Notes: generated by a model from the sequence alone, not told the origin. Shown: positions 41,359 through 51,830, counted from the first letter of the stretch. The stretch: 64,000 nucleotides of DNA from Agrococcus pavilionensis RW1 (GCF_000400485.1 NZ_ASHR01000028.1:1-64000); one strand, 5' to 3'. A program made the numbers and translations.

Positions 41359-41885
41359 CAAGCCTCCGGAGTGGTTGCAGGGGCGGGAGCGGCGGCGTCC
41401 CTCGCGGCCCGCTCAGCCTCGAGGCGGGTCACGTCGGCGACCGCGACGTCGTGCATGCGGCGCTCGACGAAGAAGGAGAGGAAGGGCACGACGCCGCCGG
41501 CGGCCATCGCGAGCAGGCGCTTGAAGGGCCAGCGCAGCAGGCTCCAGAGGCGGAAGCACGCGAGCAGGTAGACGACGTAGATCCAGCCGTGCACGATGAG
41601 GATCGCGAGCGAGATGTTGAAGCCGTCGCCGAGCGAGGTGATCTCGCAGCCCATGCCGCCGGGCACGAAGAGCGAGTACCACTGGCAGCCGTCGCCGGGC
41701 ACGACGCGCTGCAGCGAGAGCAGGCCGCCCGAGCCGCCGGCGAAGACCTCGACGTGGGTGGGCGAGTACTTCAGCACCATCTCGGCGACGAGCAGCAGCA
41801 GGAACATGCCCGTCACCCACGACATCGCGCGGTAGAAGCGGATGGCGGAGCGGATCTGCGGCAGCTGTTCGATGGGGCGGGGCAC
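41358..41885 (-). CDS. DUF3817 integral membrane protein
   Basis: 175 aa. Four hydrophobic helices; family pattern [21 protein letters not shown] at the first helix and [19 protein letters not shown], with a loop carrying two Cys (GDGCQ and GMGCE). Immediate upstream neighbour of guaA, as often in Microbacteriaceae. The GTG at 41885 ([10 protein letters not shown]) is chosen; TAGGCT 7 nt before it suggests a leaderless mRNA. Function unknown. Confidence 0.85.
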
Positions 41886-41895
41886 GGCTACCAGC

Positions 41896-42723
41896 CTATC
41901 GGCGGGGCTCGGCGGCTTCGGCGGCCGCAGCCTCTGCATCCTCGATGTCCTCGATCTCGCGCTCGAGCGCATCCTTCACGAGCCGGTACCAGAGGTAGAA
42001 GGCGAAGAGCATGAACGCGATCCACTCGATCGCGTAGAAGACGTTGAGCCAGTTGAGCTGCGCGTCGACCTCGGGGCGCACCGAGACGATCGGCTCGGCG
42101 CCCTCGACGAGGGCGTCGGATGCGGCTGCCGACGGCTCGTCGAGGATCGCGTACGACGCGTAGACCATGCCGTCGTAGTCGTCCCACTCGTTGACGAGCT
42201 CGGCGACGCTCATCGCCTCGCGCGTGCCGCCCTGCACGTCGCCCATCGTGGGCGCCTCCGGCGGCATGAGCCGGCCGACGAGCTCGCCGGTCTCGCCCGC
42301 CTCGAGCGAGGCTGCGAGCGCCTCGGCAGCGGCGGGGTCGGACAGCCACGAGAGGGCGACGGCGAGCGACGCGGTGCCGCCGGCCGGCTGCTCGACGAGC
42401 ACGCGGCCGATGACCCAGCTGCCCTGGTCGCCGTGCTGGTCGCGGCCGACGCGGGTGTCGAAGTCGTCGGTCCAGGTGCCCGAGAAGGCGACCATGCGCC
42501 CACCCGCCTCGCTCGTGAGCGTCGAGCCGGGCTCGGCGACCTGCTCGAGCGGCACCGCGGTCTCGGTGTCGCGCTCGTCGGCCTGCCCCTGCTCGACGGC
42601 CCGCTCGATCTGCCACTGGCCGAGCAGCGCGAAGACGCCGGCGACGACGATGCACAGCACGAGCACGCCGATCCACCGCGGTCGCTTCGCGACGTCGGAG
42701 AAGGTGGGGAGAGGGGTGCTCAC
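41896..42723 (-). CDS. SURF1-family cytochrome oxidase biogenesis protein
   Basis: 275 aa. Typical SURF1 topology: TM helix at about 17-36, a large extracytoplasmic domain with GRVLVEQPAGG-like and VEGAEPIVSVRPEVD segments, and a second TM near 224-246 (NWLNVFYAIEWIAFMLFAFYLWY is split by the conserved NVFYAIEW). The family helps build haem a3 centres of cytochrome c oxidase. The acidic/Ala-rich tail is cytoplasmic. GTG start with TAGACT 9 nt upstream. Confidence 0.9.
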   Translation of the reverse strand: MSTPLPTFSDVAKRPRWIGVLVLCIVVAGVFALLGQWQIERAVEQGQADERDTETAVPLEQVAEPGSTLTSEAGGRMVAFSGTWTDDFDTRVGRDQHGDQGSWVIGRVLVEQPAGGTASLAVALSWLSDPAAAEALAASLEAGETGELVGRLMPPEAPTMGDVQGGTREAMSVAELVNEWDDYDGMVYASYAILDEPSAAASDALVEGAEPIVSVRPEVDAQLNWLNVFYAIEWIAFMLFAFYLWYRLVKDALEREIEDIEDAEAAAAEAAEPRR

Positions 42724-42788
42724 GGCGCGCCCAGTCTACCGGCGCGCCTGCGCCCGCTGGCTGAGCCGCCGCTCCCCCCCTCCGGCGG

Positions 42789-44615
42789 CTACTCGACGAC
42801 CGGCGGGGCACCCGCCCCGCGACCGGCGGGCGACGCCTCCTGCGGGCGGGTGCCGACGGTGTCGGCGGTCGGGAGCGCGCTGAGCGGCACGATCTCGGGC
42901 GCCTCCGTGCGAGCCCGGTCGGCCGACTCGTCGTCGGGCAGCTCCTGGCTCGCGATCTCCGCGGCGACGCGCTTGTTGTAGGTGTTGATCTCCTTCTCGA
43001 CGCGCGCGTCGTCCCAGCCGAGCGCATCCGCCATGATCCGCGCGGCCACGGGGGCCGCCGCGACGCCGCGGTCCCACGACTCGATCGAGATGCGGGTGCG
43101 GCGGGCGAGCACGTCGTCGAGGTGCAGCGCGCCCTCGTGCGTGCACGCGTAGCGCACTTCCGCGCCGATGTAGTCGTCGGCGCCGGGGAGCGGCTCGAGC
43201 AGCGACGGGTCCTTGCGGATCATGTCGAGGATCTCGTCGGTCAGCACCCCGTAGCGGTTCAGCAGGTGCTCGACGCGGTGCTTGTGGACGCCGAAGGCGC
43301 GCGCGATCTTCGCGCGCTTGTTCCACGCGGCGCGGTAGCCGGTCGCGCCGAGCAGCGGGATCTGGTCGGTGCACGACTCCGGCACCTTGCCGTCCATCGC
43401 GCTCACGGCCTCGTCGATCGCGTCCTTCGCCATCACGCGGTAGGTCGTCCACTTGCCGCCCGCGATGAGCACGAGGCCCGGCACGGTGTGCGAGACGTGG
43501 TGCTCGCGCGAGATGTTCGCGGTCGAGGTGCCGTCGCCGCCGGCCGCGAGCAGCGGGCGCAGGCCCGCGTAGACGCCCTCGACGTCGGCACGCGTGAGCT
43601 TCGTCGCGAGCACCTTGTTGACGTTGTCGAGGATGTAGTCGATGTCGGCCGCGGTCGCCGCCGGGTGCGCCTTGTCGAGGTTCCAGTCGGTGTCGGTCGT
43701 GCCGATGATCCAGTGCCGACCCCACGGGATGACGAACAGCACGCTCTTCGCGGTCCGCAGCAGCAGCCCCATCTCGGAGTGGAAGCGGTCGCGCGGCACG
43801 ACGAGGTGCACGCCCTTCGACGCGCGCACCTTGAACTCGCCGCGCTCGCCGACCATCGCCTGCGTCTCGCCCGTCCACACGCCGGTCGCGTTGACGACCT
43901 GCTTCGCGCGGATCTCGAACTGCTCGCCCGTCTCGTAGTCGTGCGCCTGCACGCCGACGACGCGCTCCCCCACCTTGAGGAAGCCCTCGGCGCGCACGCG
44001 GCTCGCGACGTGCGCGCCGTAGAAGGATGCGGTGCGCGCGAGCTCGGCGACGTAGCGCGCGTCATCGACCTGGGCGTCGTAGTAGGTGAGCCCGCCGACG
44101 AAGGCGTTCGGGTCGAGCGACGGGATCTTCTTGAGCACCTGCTTCTTCGTCAGGTGGCGATGCAGCGGCACGCCCGGCTTCATGAAGCCCGTGTAGCTGA
44201 AGACGTCGTAGAGCGCCATGCCTGCGCCGATGTAGGCGCGCTCGATGAGCGGCGTCTCGAGCGGGTAGAGGAACCGCACGGGCTTCGCGAGGTGCGGCGC
44301 GATGCGCTGCAGCAGCAGGCCGCGCTCGATGAGCGCCTCGCGCACGAGCCCGAAGTTGAGCTGCTCGAGGTAGCGGATGCCGCCGTGGATGAGCTTCGAC
44401 GAGCGGCTCGAGGTGCCCGAGGCGAAGTCGCGGGCCTCGATGAGGCCCACACGAAGGCCGCGCGTGACGGCGTCGAGCGCCGCCCCGGTGCCGACGATGC
44501 CGCCGCCGATGACGAGCACGTCGACCTCGCGCTCGCGCATCGAGGCGATCGCGGCGGCACGCTCCTCGGGGCCGAGCTTCCTCGACCGACTGACGCTGTT
44601 GGTGGTCTCAGACAT
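42789..44615 (-). CDS. glpD: FAD-dependent glycerol-3-phosphate dehydrogenase
   Basis: 608 aa, membrane-associated. Oxidises glycerol-3-phosphate to dihydroxyacetone phosphate, passing electrons to quinone. FAD-binding VIGGGIVGTGAALDAVTRG lies near residue 35, with ARDFASGTSSRSSKLIHGG, GTTDTDWN and IAGGKWTTYRVMA as family motifs, and a C-terminal DAO_C helical domain. The last ~70 residues (Asp/Glu/Pro/Gly-rich) are a variable tail. ATG at 44615 follows GAGGAG. No glpF/glpK adjacent. Confidence 0.96.
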   Translation of the reverse strand: MSETTNSVSRSRKLGPEERAAAIASMREREVDVLVIGGGIVGTGAALDAVTRGLRVGLIEARDFASGTSSRSSKLIHGGIRYLEQLNFGLVREALIERGLLLQRIAPHLAKPVRFLYPLETPLIERAYIGAGMALYDVFSYTGFMKPGVPLHRHLTKKQVLKKIPSLDPNAFVGGLTYYDAQVDDARYVAELARTASFYGAHVASRVRAEGFLKVGERVVGVQAHDYETGEQFEIRAKQVVNATGVWTGETQAMVGERGEFKVRASKGVHLVVPRDRFHSEMGLLLRTAKSVLFVIPWGRHWIIGTTDTDWNLDKAHPAATAADIDYILDNVNKVLATKLTRADVEGVYAGLRPLLAAGGDGTSTANISREHHVSHTVPGLVLIAGGKWTTYRVMAKDAIDEAVSAMDGKVPESCTDQIPLLGATGYRAAWNKRAKIARAFGVHKHRVEHLLNRYGVLTDEILDMIRKDPSLLEPLPGADDYIGAEVRYACTHEGALHLDDVLARRTRISIESWDRGVAAAPVAARIMADALGWDDARVEKEINTYNKRVAAEIASQELPDDESADRARTEAPEIVPLSALPTADTVGTRPQEASPAGRGAGAPPVVE

Positions 44616-44650
44616 GGATCCTCCTCGTTCGCGCCGCCCGGAGCGGCGCG

Positions 44651-45775
44651 CTAGCGCTGCGGGTTGGCCTCCAGCACCACGTCGATCCGCTGGAACTCCT
44701 TGAGATCCTTATAGCCGGTGGTCGACATGGCCTTCCTGAGGGCGCCCATGATGTTGGCTGTGCCGTCGGCGACGGGCGACGGCCCGTTGAGCACGACGTC
44801 GAGCGGGCCGACGCGGTCGACCTGCACCCGGTTGCCGCGCGGCAGCTTCTGGTTGTGCGCCTCCGGGCCCCAGTGCCAGCCGCGACCCGGCGCATCCGTC
44901 GCGCGCGCGAGCGCGGTGCCGAGCATGACGGCGTCGGCGCCGCACGCGAGCGCCTTGACGATCTGCCCCGACGTGCCGAGCGAGCCGTCGGCGATGACGT
45001 GCACGTAGCGGCCGCCCGACTCGTCGAGGTAGTCGCGGCGCGCTGCCGCGACGTCGCTCACGGCGGTCGCCATGGGTGCGGCGACGCCGAGCACCTTCTC
45101 GCTCGTCGAGGCGGCGCCGCCGCCGAAGCCGACGAGCACGCCCGCGGCACCGGTGCGCATGAGGTGCAGCGCCGCCGTGTACGTGACCACGCCGCCCACC
45201 ACGACCGGCACGTCGAGCTCGTAGATGAAGCGCTTGAGGTTGAGGGGCGCCCCGGCGTCGGCCGACACGTGCTCGGCCGAGACGGTCGCGCCGCGGATGA
45301 CCATGAGCTCGACGCCCGCCGCGAGCACCGCCTCGTAGTGCTGCTGCACGGCCTGCGGGCTCAGGCTGCCCGCGACCACGACGCCCGCGTCGCGGATCTG
45401 CGCGATGCGGTCGCGGATGAGCTCGGGCTTGATCGGCTCGGCGTAGATCTCGCGCATGCGGCTCGTCGCGAGGTCGGCCGGCAGGCCGGCGATCTCGGCG
45501 AGCAGCGGCTCGGGGTCGTCGTAGCGGGTCCAGACGCCCTCGAGGTTGAGCACGCCGAGGCCGCCCGCGCGGCCGAGCGCGATCGCCGTCGCGGGGCTCA
45601 TGACCGAGTCGGTCGGCGCGCCGAGCACCGGGACCTCGAAGCGGAACGCGTCGATCTGCCATTGGAGCGAGACGAGGTCGCTGTCGCGCGTGCGGCGCGA
45701 CGGCACGATGCTGATGTCGTCGAAGCCGTAGCCCATGCGGGCGCGCTTGCTGCGGCCGATCTCGATGTCCGTCAC
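44651..45775 (-). CDS. guaB3: GuaB3-family IMP dehydrogenase-related protein
   Basis: 374 aa TIM-barrel of the IMPDH/GMPR superfamily without CBS domains. The segment aligned with the catalytic loop GPGSICTTR reads GFGGGAASTS, so the catalytic Cys is replaced by Ser223 and the neighbouring Arg by Glu226. The C-terminal flap is short (GWHWGPEAHNQKLPRG, then QVDRVGPLDVVLNGPSP). Either a different chemistry or a non-catalytic role is likely; true GuaB lies 3 kb away. GTG start with TAGGCT 6 nt upstream (leaderless). It precedes glpD by 35 nt on the same strand. Confidence 0.93.
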   Translation of the reverse strand: MTDIEIGRSKRARMGYGFDDISIVPSRRTRDSDLVSLQWQIDAFRFEVPVLGAPTDSVMSPATAIALGRAGGLGVLNLEGVWTRYDDPEPLLAEIAGLPADLATSRMREIYAEPIKPELIRDRIAQIRDAGVVVAGSLSPQAVQQHYEAVLAAGVELMVIRGATVSAEHVSADAGAPLNLKRFIYELDVPVVVGGVVTYTAALHLMRTGAAGVLVGFGGGAASTSEKVLGVAAPMATAVSDVAAARRDYLDESGGRYVHVIADGSLGTSGQIVKALACGADAVMLGTALARATDAPGRGWHWGPEAHNQKLPRGNRVQVDRVGPLDVVLNGPSPVADGTANIMGALRKAMSTTGYKDLKEFQRIDVVLEANPQR

Positions 45776-45809
45776 GACCCCAGCCTATCCCGGGCTCGTC
45801 GAGCGAGGC

Positions 45810-46586
45810 TCAGCCCCCGAGCGCGCTCTTGATGCGCAGCAGCGCCGCCTCGAGCTCGCGCCGCACGGTCGCCGCGCGCTCCGCCGTCATGCGCTCGCCC
45901 CGGTCGGCGCGCACCGCCGCCCGCACCTGCTGGCGGAACTCGCCGAGCGCGAGTTCGACGTCGTGCACCGCGATGCGCGACGCGGCGCGCTCGGCCGGGT
46001 GCGACGCATCCACCCGCTCGTCGCGCTCCGGCTGCGGCGCGCTCCACGGGTTCGCCGCGCGCTCCTCGGGCGCGTCGGGCGGCGCGGGCACGTGCGGCGC
46101 CTCGGGCGCGGGCGGCGCCTCGGGCACGGGGGCGGATGCGTCGGGCCCGGATGCGTCGCGCCCGGGCGCACTCGGTCGCGATCCGTGCGCGGCGCTCCGC
46201 GCGTCGCGCTCGGCCGCCGCGAGGTCGGCGCGGAGGGCCTGCATCGCGCTCCGCACGCCCGCCCGGACGTCGGAGGCCATCCGCCGCACCGAGTCGGTGA
46301 TCTCGCTCTCGAGGTCGCGCAGCTCGGCCTCGCGCGCGTCGAGCTCGGCGCGGCCCGCGTCGGTGATCGAGTAGGTGGTCTTGCGGCCATCGACCGCCTT
46401 CGTCAGCAGCCCCTCTTCCTCGAGCTTCGAGAGCCGCGGGTAGATCGTGCCGGCGGAGGGCGAGTAGGTGCCGCCGAAGCGCTGCTCGAGCGCCTGCATC
46501 AGCTCGTAGCCGTGGCGGGGCGCCTCGGCGAGGAGGCTCAGCAGGTAGAGCCGCAGCGCGCCGTGGCCGAAGACGGCGGGGCTCAC
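45810..46586 (-). CDS. PadR-family transcriptional regulator with long C-terminal extension
   Basis: 258 aa. The winged HTH is residues 8-85 (HGALRLYLLSLLAEAPRHGYELMQALEQRF split by HGYELM; GTIYPRLSKLEEEGLL). A helix with RDLESEITDSVRRMA follows, then a Pro/Ala linker, and a last helical segment (EFRQQVRAAVRADRGERM). PadR proteins are usually 110-190 aa. GTG start overlaps the DUF4097 stop (GTGA). It probably represses its own operon through the double palindrome at 47475-47514. Confidence 0.92.
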   Translation of the reverse strand: MSPAVFGHGALRLYLLSLLAEAPRHGYELMQALEQRFGGTYSPSAGTIYPRLSKLEEEGLLTKAVDGRKTTYSITDAGRAELDAREAELRDLESEITDSVRRMASDVRAGVRSAMQALRADLAAAERDARSAAHGSRPSAPGRDASGPDASAPVPEAPPAPEAPHVPAPPDAPEERAANPWSAPQPERDERVDASHPAERAASRIAVHDVELALGEFRQQVRAAVRADRGERMTAERAATVRRELEAALLRIKSALGG

Positions 46587-47449
46587 GCGTCCCTCCGCAC
46601 GACCGTGACGTCGCCCGAGACGGTGTTCGCCACGAAGGAGAAGAGGTTCGAGCCGTCGATCGTCTCGGTGCCACCGCGGCGCGGGAGCGAGTGGCCGGCG
46701 ATCGAGCCGGCGCCCGAGACGGTGCGCGTCGTCGCCCGCACGCCCTGGCCCGCGTCGAGGCGCAGCGTCACGTCGGCCGAGACGGTGTTGACCGAGATCG
46801 AGCGCGGCGAGCCGTGCACGTCGAGCAGCACGTCGCCGCTCACGGTGTCGACGCCGACCTCGTCGAGCGCGCCGCTCGCGGTGACGTCGGCCGAGACGCC
46901 GTTGACCGAGAGCCGGCCGCTGCCGCCCGACACCTCGACGTCGCCCGAGACGGTGTTGAGCTCGAGCTCGCCCTCGTGCGACTCGACCTGCAGCTGCCCC
47001 GAGACGGTGCTGAGCGTCGCGCTCGAGCGGAGGCCCGAGACGAGGGCGGATGCGCTCACCTGGCCGAGCGAGAGCGTCGCGTCGCGCGGCACGAGGATCG
47101 AGAGCTCGACCTTGGCGCGCACGCCCACGAGCGCCTTGACCGACTGCCACACGTCGTCCCAGCTCACGCGCGGGTGCGCGATCGACAGCCGGCCGTGCTC
47201 GAGCTTGACCGTGAGGTCGCGCCCCTCGACGCGGTGCACCTCGACGCGGGCGGTCGGCTCGTCGTGCGCGACGATGTCGACGCTGCCGCCGACGATGCCG
47301 ACGCGCAGCGCCCGCACCTCGTCGAGGTCGATGACGCGGCTCTCGCCCTCGCGCACGACCCACTGCTCGATGATCCGGTCGGCGCCCGACGCCGACGCGC
47401 CGGATGCGCTGCGCGGCCTGGTGTCGCCGCTCTCGAACTGCTCGTCCAT
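46583..47449 (-). CDS. DUF4097-type beta-helix repeat protein
   Basis: 288 aa, no signal peptide or TM segment. From about residue 130 on it is built of short repeats of the type TVSGDVxV (LSTVSGQLQVES, LNTVSGDVEVSG, VDTVSGDVLLD, ANTVSGDVTVV), the right-handed beta-helix pattern of DUF4097 (adhesin-like). In actinobacteria this family is commonly paired with PadR regulators, as here (4-nt overlap). Role unknown; envelope-stress sensing has been suggested for relatives. ATG at 47449 follows AGGAG. Confidence 0.88.
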   Translation of the reverse strand: MDEQFESGDTRPRSASGASASGADRIIEQWVVREGESRVIDLDEVRALRVGIVGGSVDIVAHDEPTARVEVHRVEGRDLTVKLEHGRLSIAHPRVSWDDVWQSVKALVGVRAKVELSILVPRDATLSLGQVSASALVSGLRSSATLSTVSGQLQVESHEGELELNTVSGDVEVSGGSGRLSVNGVSADVTASGALDEVGVDTVSGDVLLDVHGSPRSISVNTVSADVTLRLDAGQGVRATTRTVSGAGSIAGHSLPRRGGTETIDGSNLFSFVANTVSGDVTVVRRDA

Positions 47450-47474
47450 CTCTGGCTCCTTCGCCTGATCGAAA

Positions 47475-47514
47475 ACGCGATATAGCGCGTCTTACGAGAC
47501 ACGATATATCGCGT
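47475..47514. promoter_or_regulatory. Double palindrome, probable PadR operator
   Basis: ACGCGATATAGCGCGT (47475-47490) and ACACGATATATCGCGT (47499-47514) match at 13 of 16 positions and lie 24 nt apart. Each is nearly self-complementary around an ATAT core, and both sit 26-65 nt upstream of the DUF4097 start in an otherwise AT-poor genome. Position and symmetry fit an operator of the PadR encoded by the same operon, overlapping the promoter. Confidence 0.7.
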
Positions 47515-47554
47515 CGCCGAGCAGGACAACCCCTCGCGATCGCCTCCGCTCCAT

Positions 47555-47616
47555 CGGGGCCGCTGCGCCCGAGCGGGGCAGGCGCACCGGCCCCGGTCAG
47601 GCGCAGGCGCCCCGGT
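47555..47616. repeat. Intergenic palindromic repeat, family 2, copy C
   Basis: TGCGCCCGAGCGGGGCAGGC, then GCACCGGCCCCGGTCAGGCG: same core as copies at 10161 and 16626, with GCGCC/GGCGC arms. Here it lies in a divergent intergenic region, so it is not only a terminator. Confidence 0.7.
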
Positions 47617-47710
47617 CGCCGAGCATCACCGGCTCGCGCGCGGGCTCGCGTACGATGCGCGAGCGTCGCTCTCCACAGCGCGCTCGCCGAGCCACGCGGT
47701 CACTTGCCCC

Positions 47711-48625
47711 ATGCGCCAGGGTGCGGCCGTGACCGTCGACCTCCTCAGACCGGACCCAGGCGAGCCGCAGCGGCTCCGACGAGCACCCGAGCTCCAGCGA
47801 ATCCGCCGCGGTGCCTACGTCGACGCCGCCGCGTTCACGGCGCTCCCGCAGCACCAGCGCCACGTCGTCCACGTGCGCGCGGTCGCGCTCTCGCGCCCCG
47901 GCGCGGTCTTCGCCCGCGAGTCCGCGCTCGCCCTCGCCGACCTCCCGCACGGCCGGCCGGACGCGGTGCACACGATCGGCGACCTCGGCGCGACGGGCCG
48001 CCGCAGCGGCGTCGCGAGCACGCGGGTCGCGATCGACGACGACGACGTGCTCGTCGAGGACGACATCGCCCGCTGCACCCCCGCCTACGCGCTCGCGCAC
48101 CTCGCCCGGGTCGGTCGGCAGGGCGATGCCGTGAGCGCGCTCGACGAGGCGCTCCGGCGCGAGATCGTCACGAAGGAAGCGGTGACGGACGCCCTAGGTC
48201 GCCAAGGGCCGCGCGGCCGACGCCGCGCCGAGTGGGTGATCCGCTTCGCCGACCCGCTGTGCCAGTCGGTGGGCGAGTCGTGGAGCCGGGTCGCCATCCA
48301 CCGACTCGGAGCGCCCCCGCCGCAGCTGCAGGTGCGCATCATGACGAGGCTCGGCCCGCGCTTTCCCGACTTCCTCTGGGAGCGGCCCGGGATGCGGCTG
48401 CTCGGCGGCGAGTTCGACGGCGCGTGGAAGTACGGCGTGATCGCTGAGGCGAACGGGATGCAGCCGGTCGATGCCGTGATCGCCGAGAAGCAGCGCGAGG
48501 ACGCGTTGCGGGAGCACATCGACACGCTGCACTGGATGTGGGAGCAGGCGTTCCGTCCGGCGCTCCTGCGGCCGATGCTCGAGCGCGCGCACATCCCGGT
48601 GCGCTCCGCGCTGCCGGGCTGGTGA
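47711..48625 (+). CDS. AbiEi-like HTH plus endonuclease-fold (DUF559-type) hypothetical protein
   Basis: 304 aa, cytoplasmic. The first half (LQRIRRGAYVDAAAF, RAVALSRPGAVFARESALALADLP) follows the pattern of AbiEi-antitoxin-like proteins common in Microbacteriaceae. The second half contains GGEFDGAWKYG and AEKQREDALREHIDTLHWMWEQ, similar to the E-x-D-G-x-x-K-Y and EKxRExxL signatures of DUF559/Vsr-fold domains. No partner toxin gene is adjacent. ATG at 47711 has no clear ribosome site; GTG at 47729 (after AGGGTG) is an alternative. Function not known. Confidence 0.65.
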   Translation: MRQGAAVTVDLLRPDPGEPQRLRRAPELQRIRRGAYVDAAAFTALPQHQRHVVHVRAVALSRPGAVFARESALALADLPHGRPDAVHTIGDLGATGRRSGVASTRVAIDDDDVLVEDDIARCTPAYALAHLARVGRQGDAVSALDEALRREIVTKEAVTDALGRQGPRGRRRAEWVIRFADPLCQSVGESWSRVAIHRLGAPPPQLQVRIMTRLGPRFPDFLWERPGMRLLGGEFDGAWKYGVIAEANGMQPVDAVIAEKQREDALREHIDTLHWMWEQAFRPALLRPMLERAHIPVRSALPGW

Positions 48626-48637
48626 GGCGCACTCCAC

Positions 48638-48714
48638 GCCGAGCGGTGCGGTTGCGCCTGACCGGGCCGGGCGCGCCGGCCCCGGTCGGGCGCAGCGGCC
48701 CCGGTCGAGCGCGA
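48638..48714. repeat. Intergenic palindromic repeat, family 2, copy D
   Basis: GCGCCTGACCGGGCCGGGCG, then CGCCGGCCCCGGTCGGGCGC: near-perfect inverted repeat with a second GCGGCCCCGGTCGAGCGC half-unit. It fills the gap between the convergent AbiEi-like and guaB genes and probably terminates both. Confidence 0.75.
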
Positions 48715-48718
48715 GCGG

Positions 48719-50293
<1,575 letters not shown>

Positions 50294-50404
50294 TCAATTG
50301 GACGAGGAGCGGCGCGGCCGCCGCTACTGTGACACCACCGATGTAACGGGCATCCCGCGATCCGCATTCCTGCTGGACTCGTCGCCCCACAGCATGGAGG
50401 ACAT

Positions 50405-51829
50405 GTGAAGACGTCCAGCAGACCGCAACGGCGCGGGCTGCGGCGAGTGATCGCCGTGGCCTTGGCCGTCATGGGCATGGTGGCTGGTGGTGCGACCGCG
50501 GTCGCCGCCGCGCCGCTCCCCGAGACCGAGCAGGCATCCCCCTACAACTTCAACGGCATCATCCGTGACGGGCAGACGCCCGTCGAGGGCGTCGAGATCA
50601 CCGTCACCGGCAACGGCGTCGATGAGACCGTCGCCACGGGCGCCGACGGACGCTGGCTCATCGGCGTCCCGTCGACCGGCACCTACACGGTGTCGATCGA
50701 CACGTCGACGCTGCCGGAGGGGCTGACCCTGCGGGACCCCAGCTTCGAGAGCCGGGAGTTCGAGGTCGGCGGCTCGACCGCGGTCGGCGTGCTGTTCCCC
50801 TTCGGCCCCGCGACGGGCGGTGGCGGCTCCGGCAGCGACCCCGGCACGGGCAGCAGCGGCGCCCCGAGCGGCAGCGAGGCACCCGCCCCCGGTGGCGAGG
50901 GCACGCCCGGTGGCTCCTCCGACACGGGTGCGAGCTCGAACGACTTCGGCTCGCAGCTGCTCGCGCGCGTCATCTCGGGCCTGAGCTTCGGCCTCCTGCT
51001 CGCGCTCGCGGCGATCGGCATCACGCTCATCTTCGGCACCACGGGCGTCAACAACTTCGCCCACGGCGAGCTGCTCACCTTCGGCGGCATCGTCTTCTAC
51101 GCCACCACGACGCTCGTCAACTGGCCCGCGTGGATCGCGGTGATCGTCACGCTCGTCGCATCGGCGGCATTCGGCTGGGCGCACGACTGGGGCATCTTCA
51201 AGCCGCTGCGCCGCCGGCGCGTGGGCCTCGTGCAGGTGCTCATCGTGACGATCGGCCTCTCGATCGCGCTGCGCTACTTCTACCAGTTCCTCATCGGCGG
51301 CGGCACCGAGGGCCTCTCGGTCGACCGCGGTGCGGTGCTGCAGATCGGCCCGGTGCTCATGCGCACGTCGGGCGTCGTGAGCGCGCTCATCGCGATCGTC
51401 GTGCTCGTCGCCGTCGGCCTGTTCCTCACCCGCACGCGCATCGGCAAGGCGACGCGAGCCGTGAGCGACAACGCGGGCCTCGCGGCTGCGTCGGGCATCG
51501 ACGTCGACCGGGTCATCCGCATCGTCTGGGTGCTCGCCGGCCTCCTCACCGGTGGCGCGGGCATCCTCTACACCTACTTCATCGGCGCCAACATCAAGTG
51601 GGACGTCGGCTTCACGATCCTGCTGCTGCTCTTCGCCGCCGTCACCCTCGGCGGGCTCGGCAGCGCGTTCGGCGCGCTCGTGGGCGCCATCATCATCGGC
51701 CTCGTGACCGAGATCTCGACGCTCTTCATCGCACCCGACCTGCGCTACGCGATCGCGCTGCTCGTGCTCATCCTGGTGCTGCTGTTCCGACCGCAGGGCA
51801 TCCTCGGTCGACGGGAAAGGATCGGCTGA
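50405..51829 (+). CDS. livH: Branched-chain amino acid ABC permease LivH with N-terminal secreted domain
   Basis: 474 aa, against ~290-300 for ordinary LivH. Residues 1-36 are a signal-like segment, about 45-132 a beta-sandwich (carboxypeptidase-regulatory/SpaA-like: GIIRDGQTPVEGVEITVTG, GADGRWLIGVPSTGTYTV, each a short strand pattern), about 133-180 a Gly/Ser/Pro linker, and from 184 the permease (SGLSFGLLLALAAIGITLIFGTTGVNNFAHGE holds the LivH signature GVNNFAHGE). The extra domain should face outside. GTG start with GGAGG 5 nt upstream. First gene of livHMGF. Confidence 0.93.
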   Translation: MKTSSRPQRRGLRRVIAVALAVMGMVAGGATAVAAAPLPETEQASPYNFNGIIRDGQTPVEGVEITVTGNGVDETVATGADGRWLIGVPSTGTYTVSIDTSTLPEGLTLRDPSFESREFEVGGSTAVGVLFPFGPATGGGGSGSDPGTGSSGAPSGSEAPAPGGEGTPGGSSDTGASSNDFGSQLLARVISGLSFGLLLALAAIGITLIFGTTGVNNFAHGELLTFGGIVFYATTTLVNWPAWIAVIVTLVASAAFGWAHDWGIFKPLRRRRVGLVQVLIVTIGLSIALRYFYQFLIGGGTEGLSVDRGAVLQIGPVLMRTSGVVSALIAIVVLVAVGLFLTRTRIGKATRAVSDNAGLAAASGIDVDRVIRIVWVLAGLLTGGAGILYTYFIGANIKWDVGFTILLLLFAAVTLGGLGSAFGALVGAIIIGLVTEISTLFIAPDLRYAIALLVLILVLLFRPQGILGRRERIG

Positions 51830-51830
51830 C

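Noticed and set aside
42764-42800. Further family 1 repeat copy before SURF1/glpD
   Set aside because: Shares only GCCGCC...GGCGGCTACTCGACGA; too short and diverged to call a copy with confidence.
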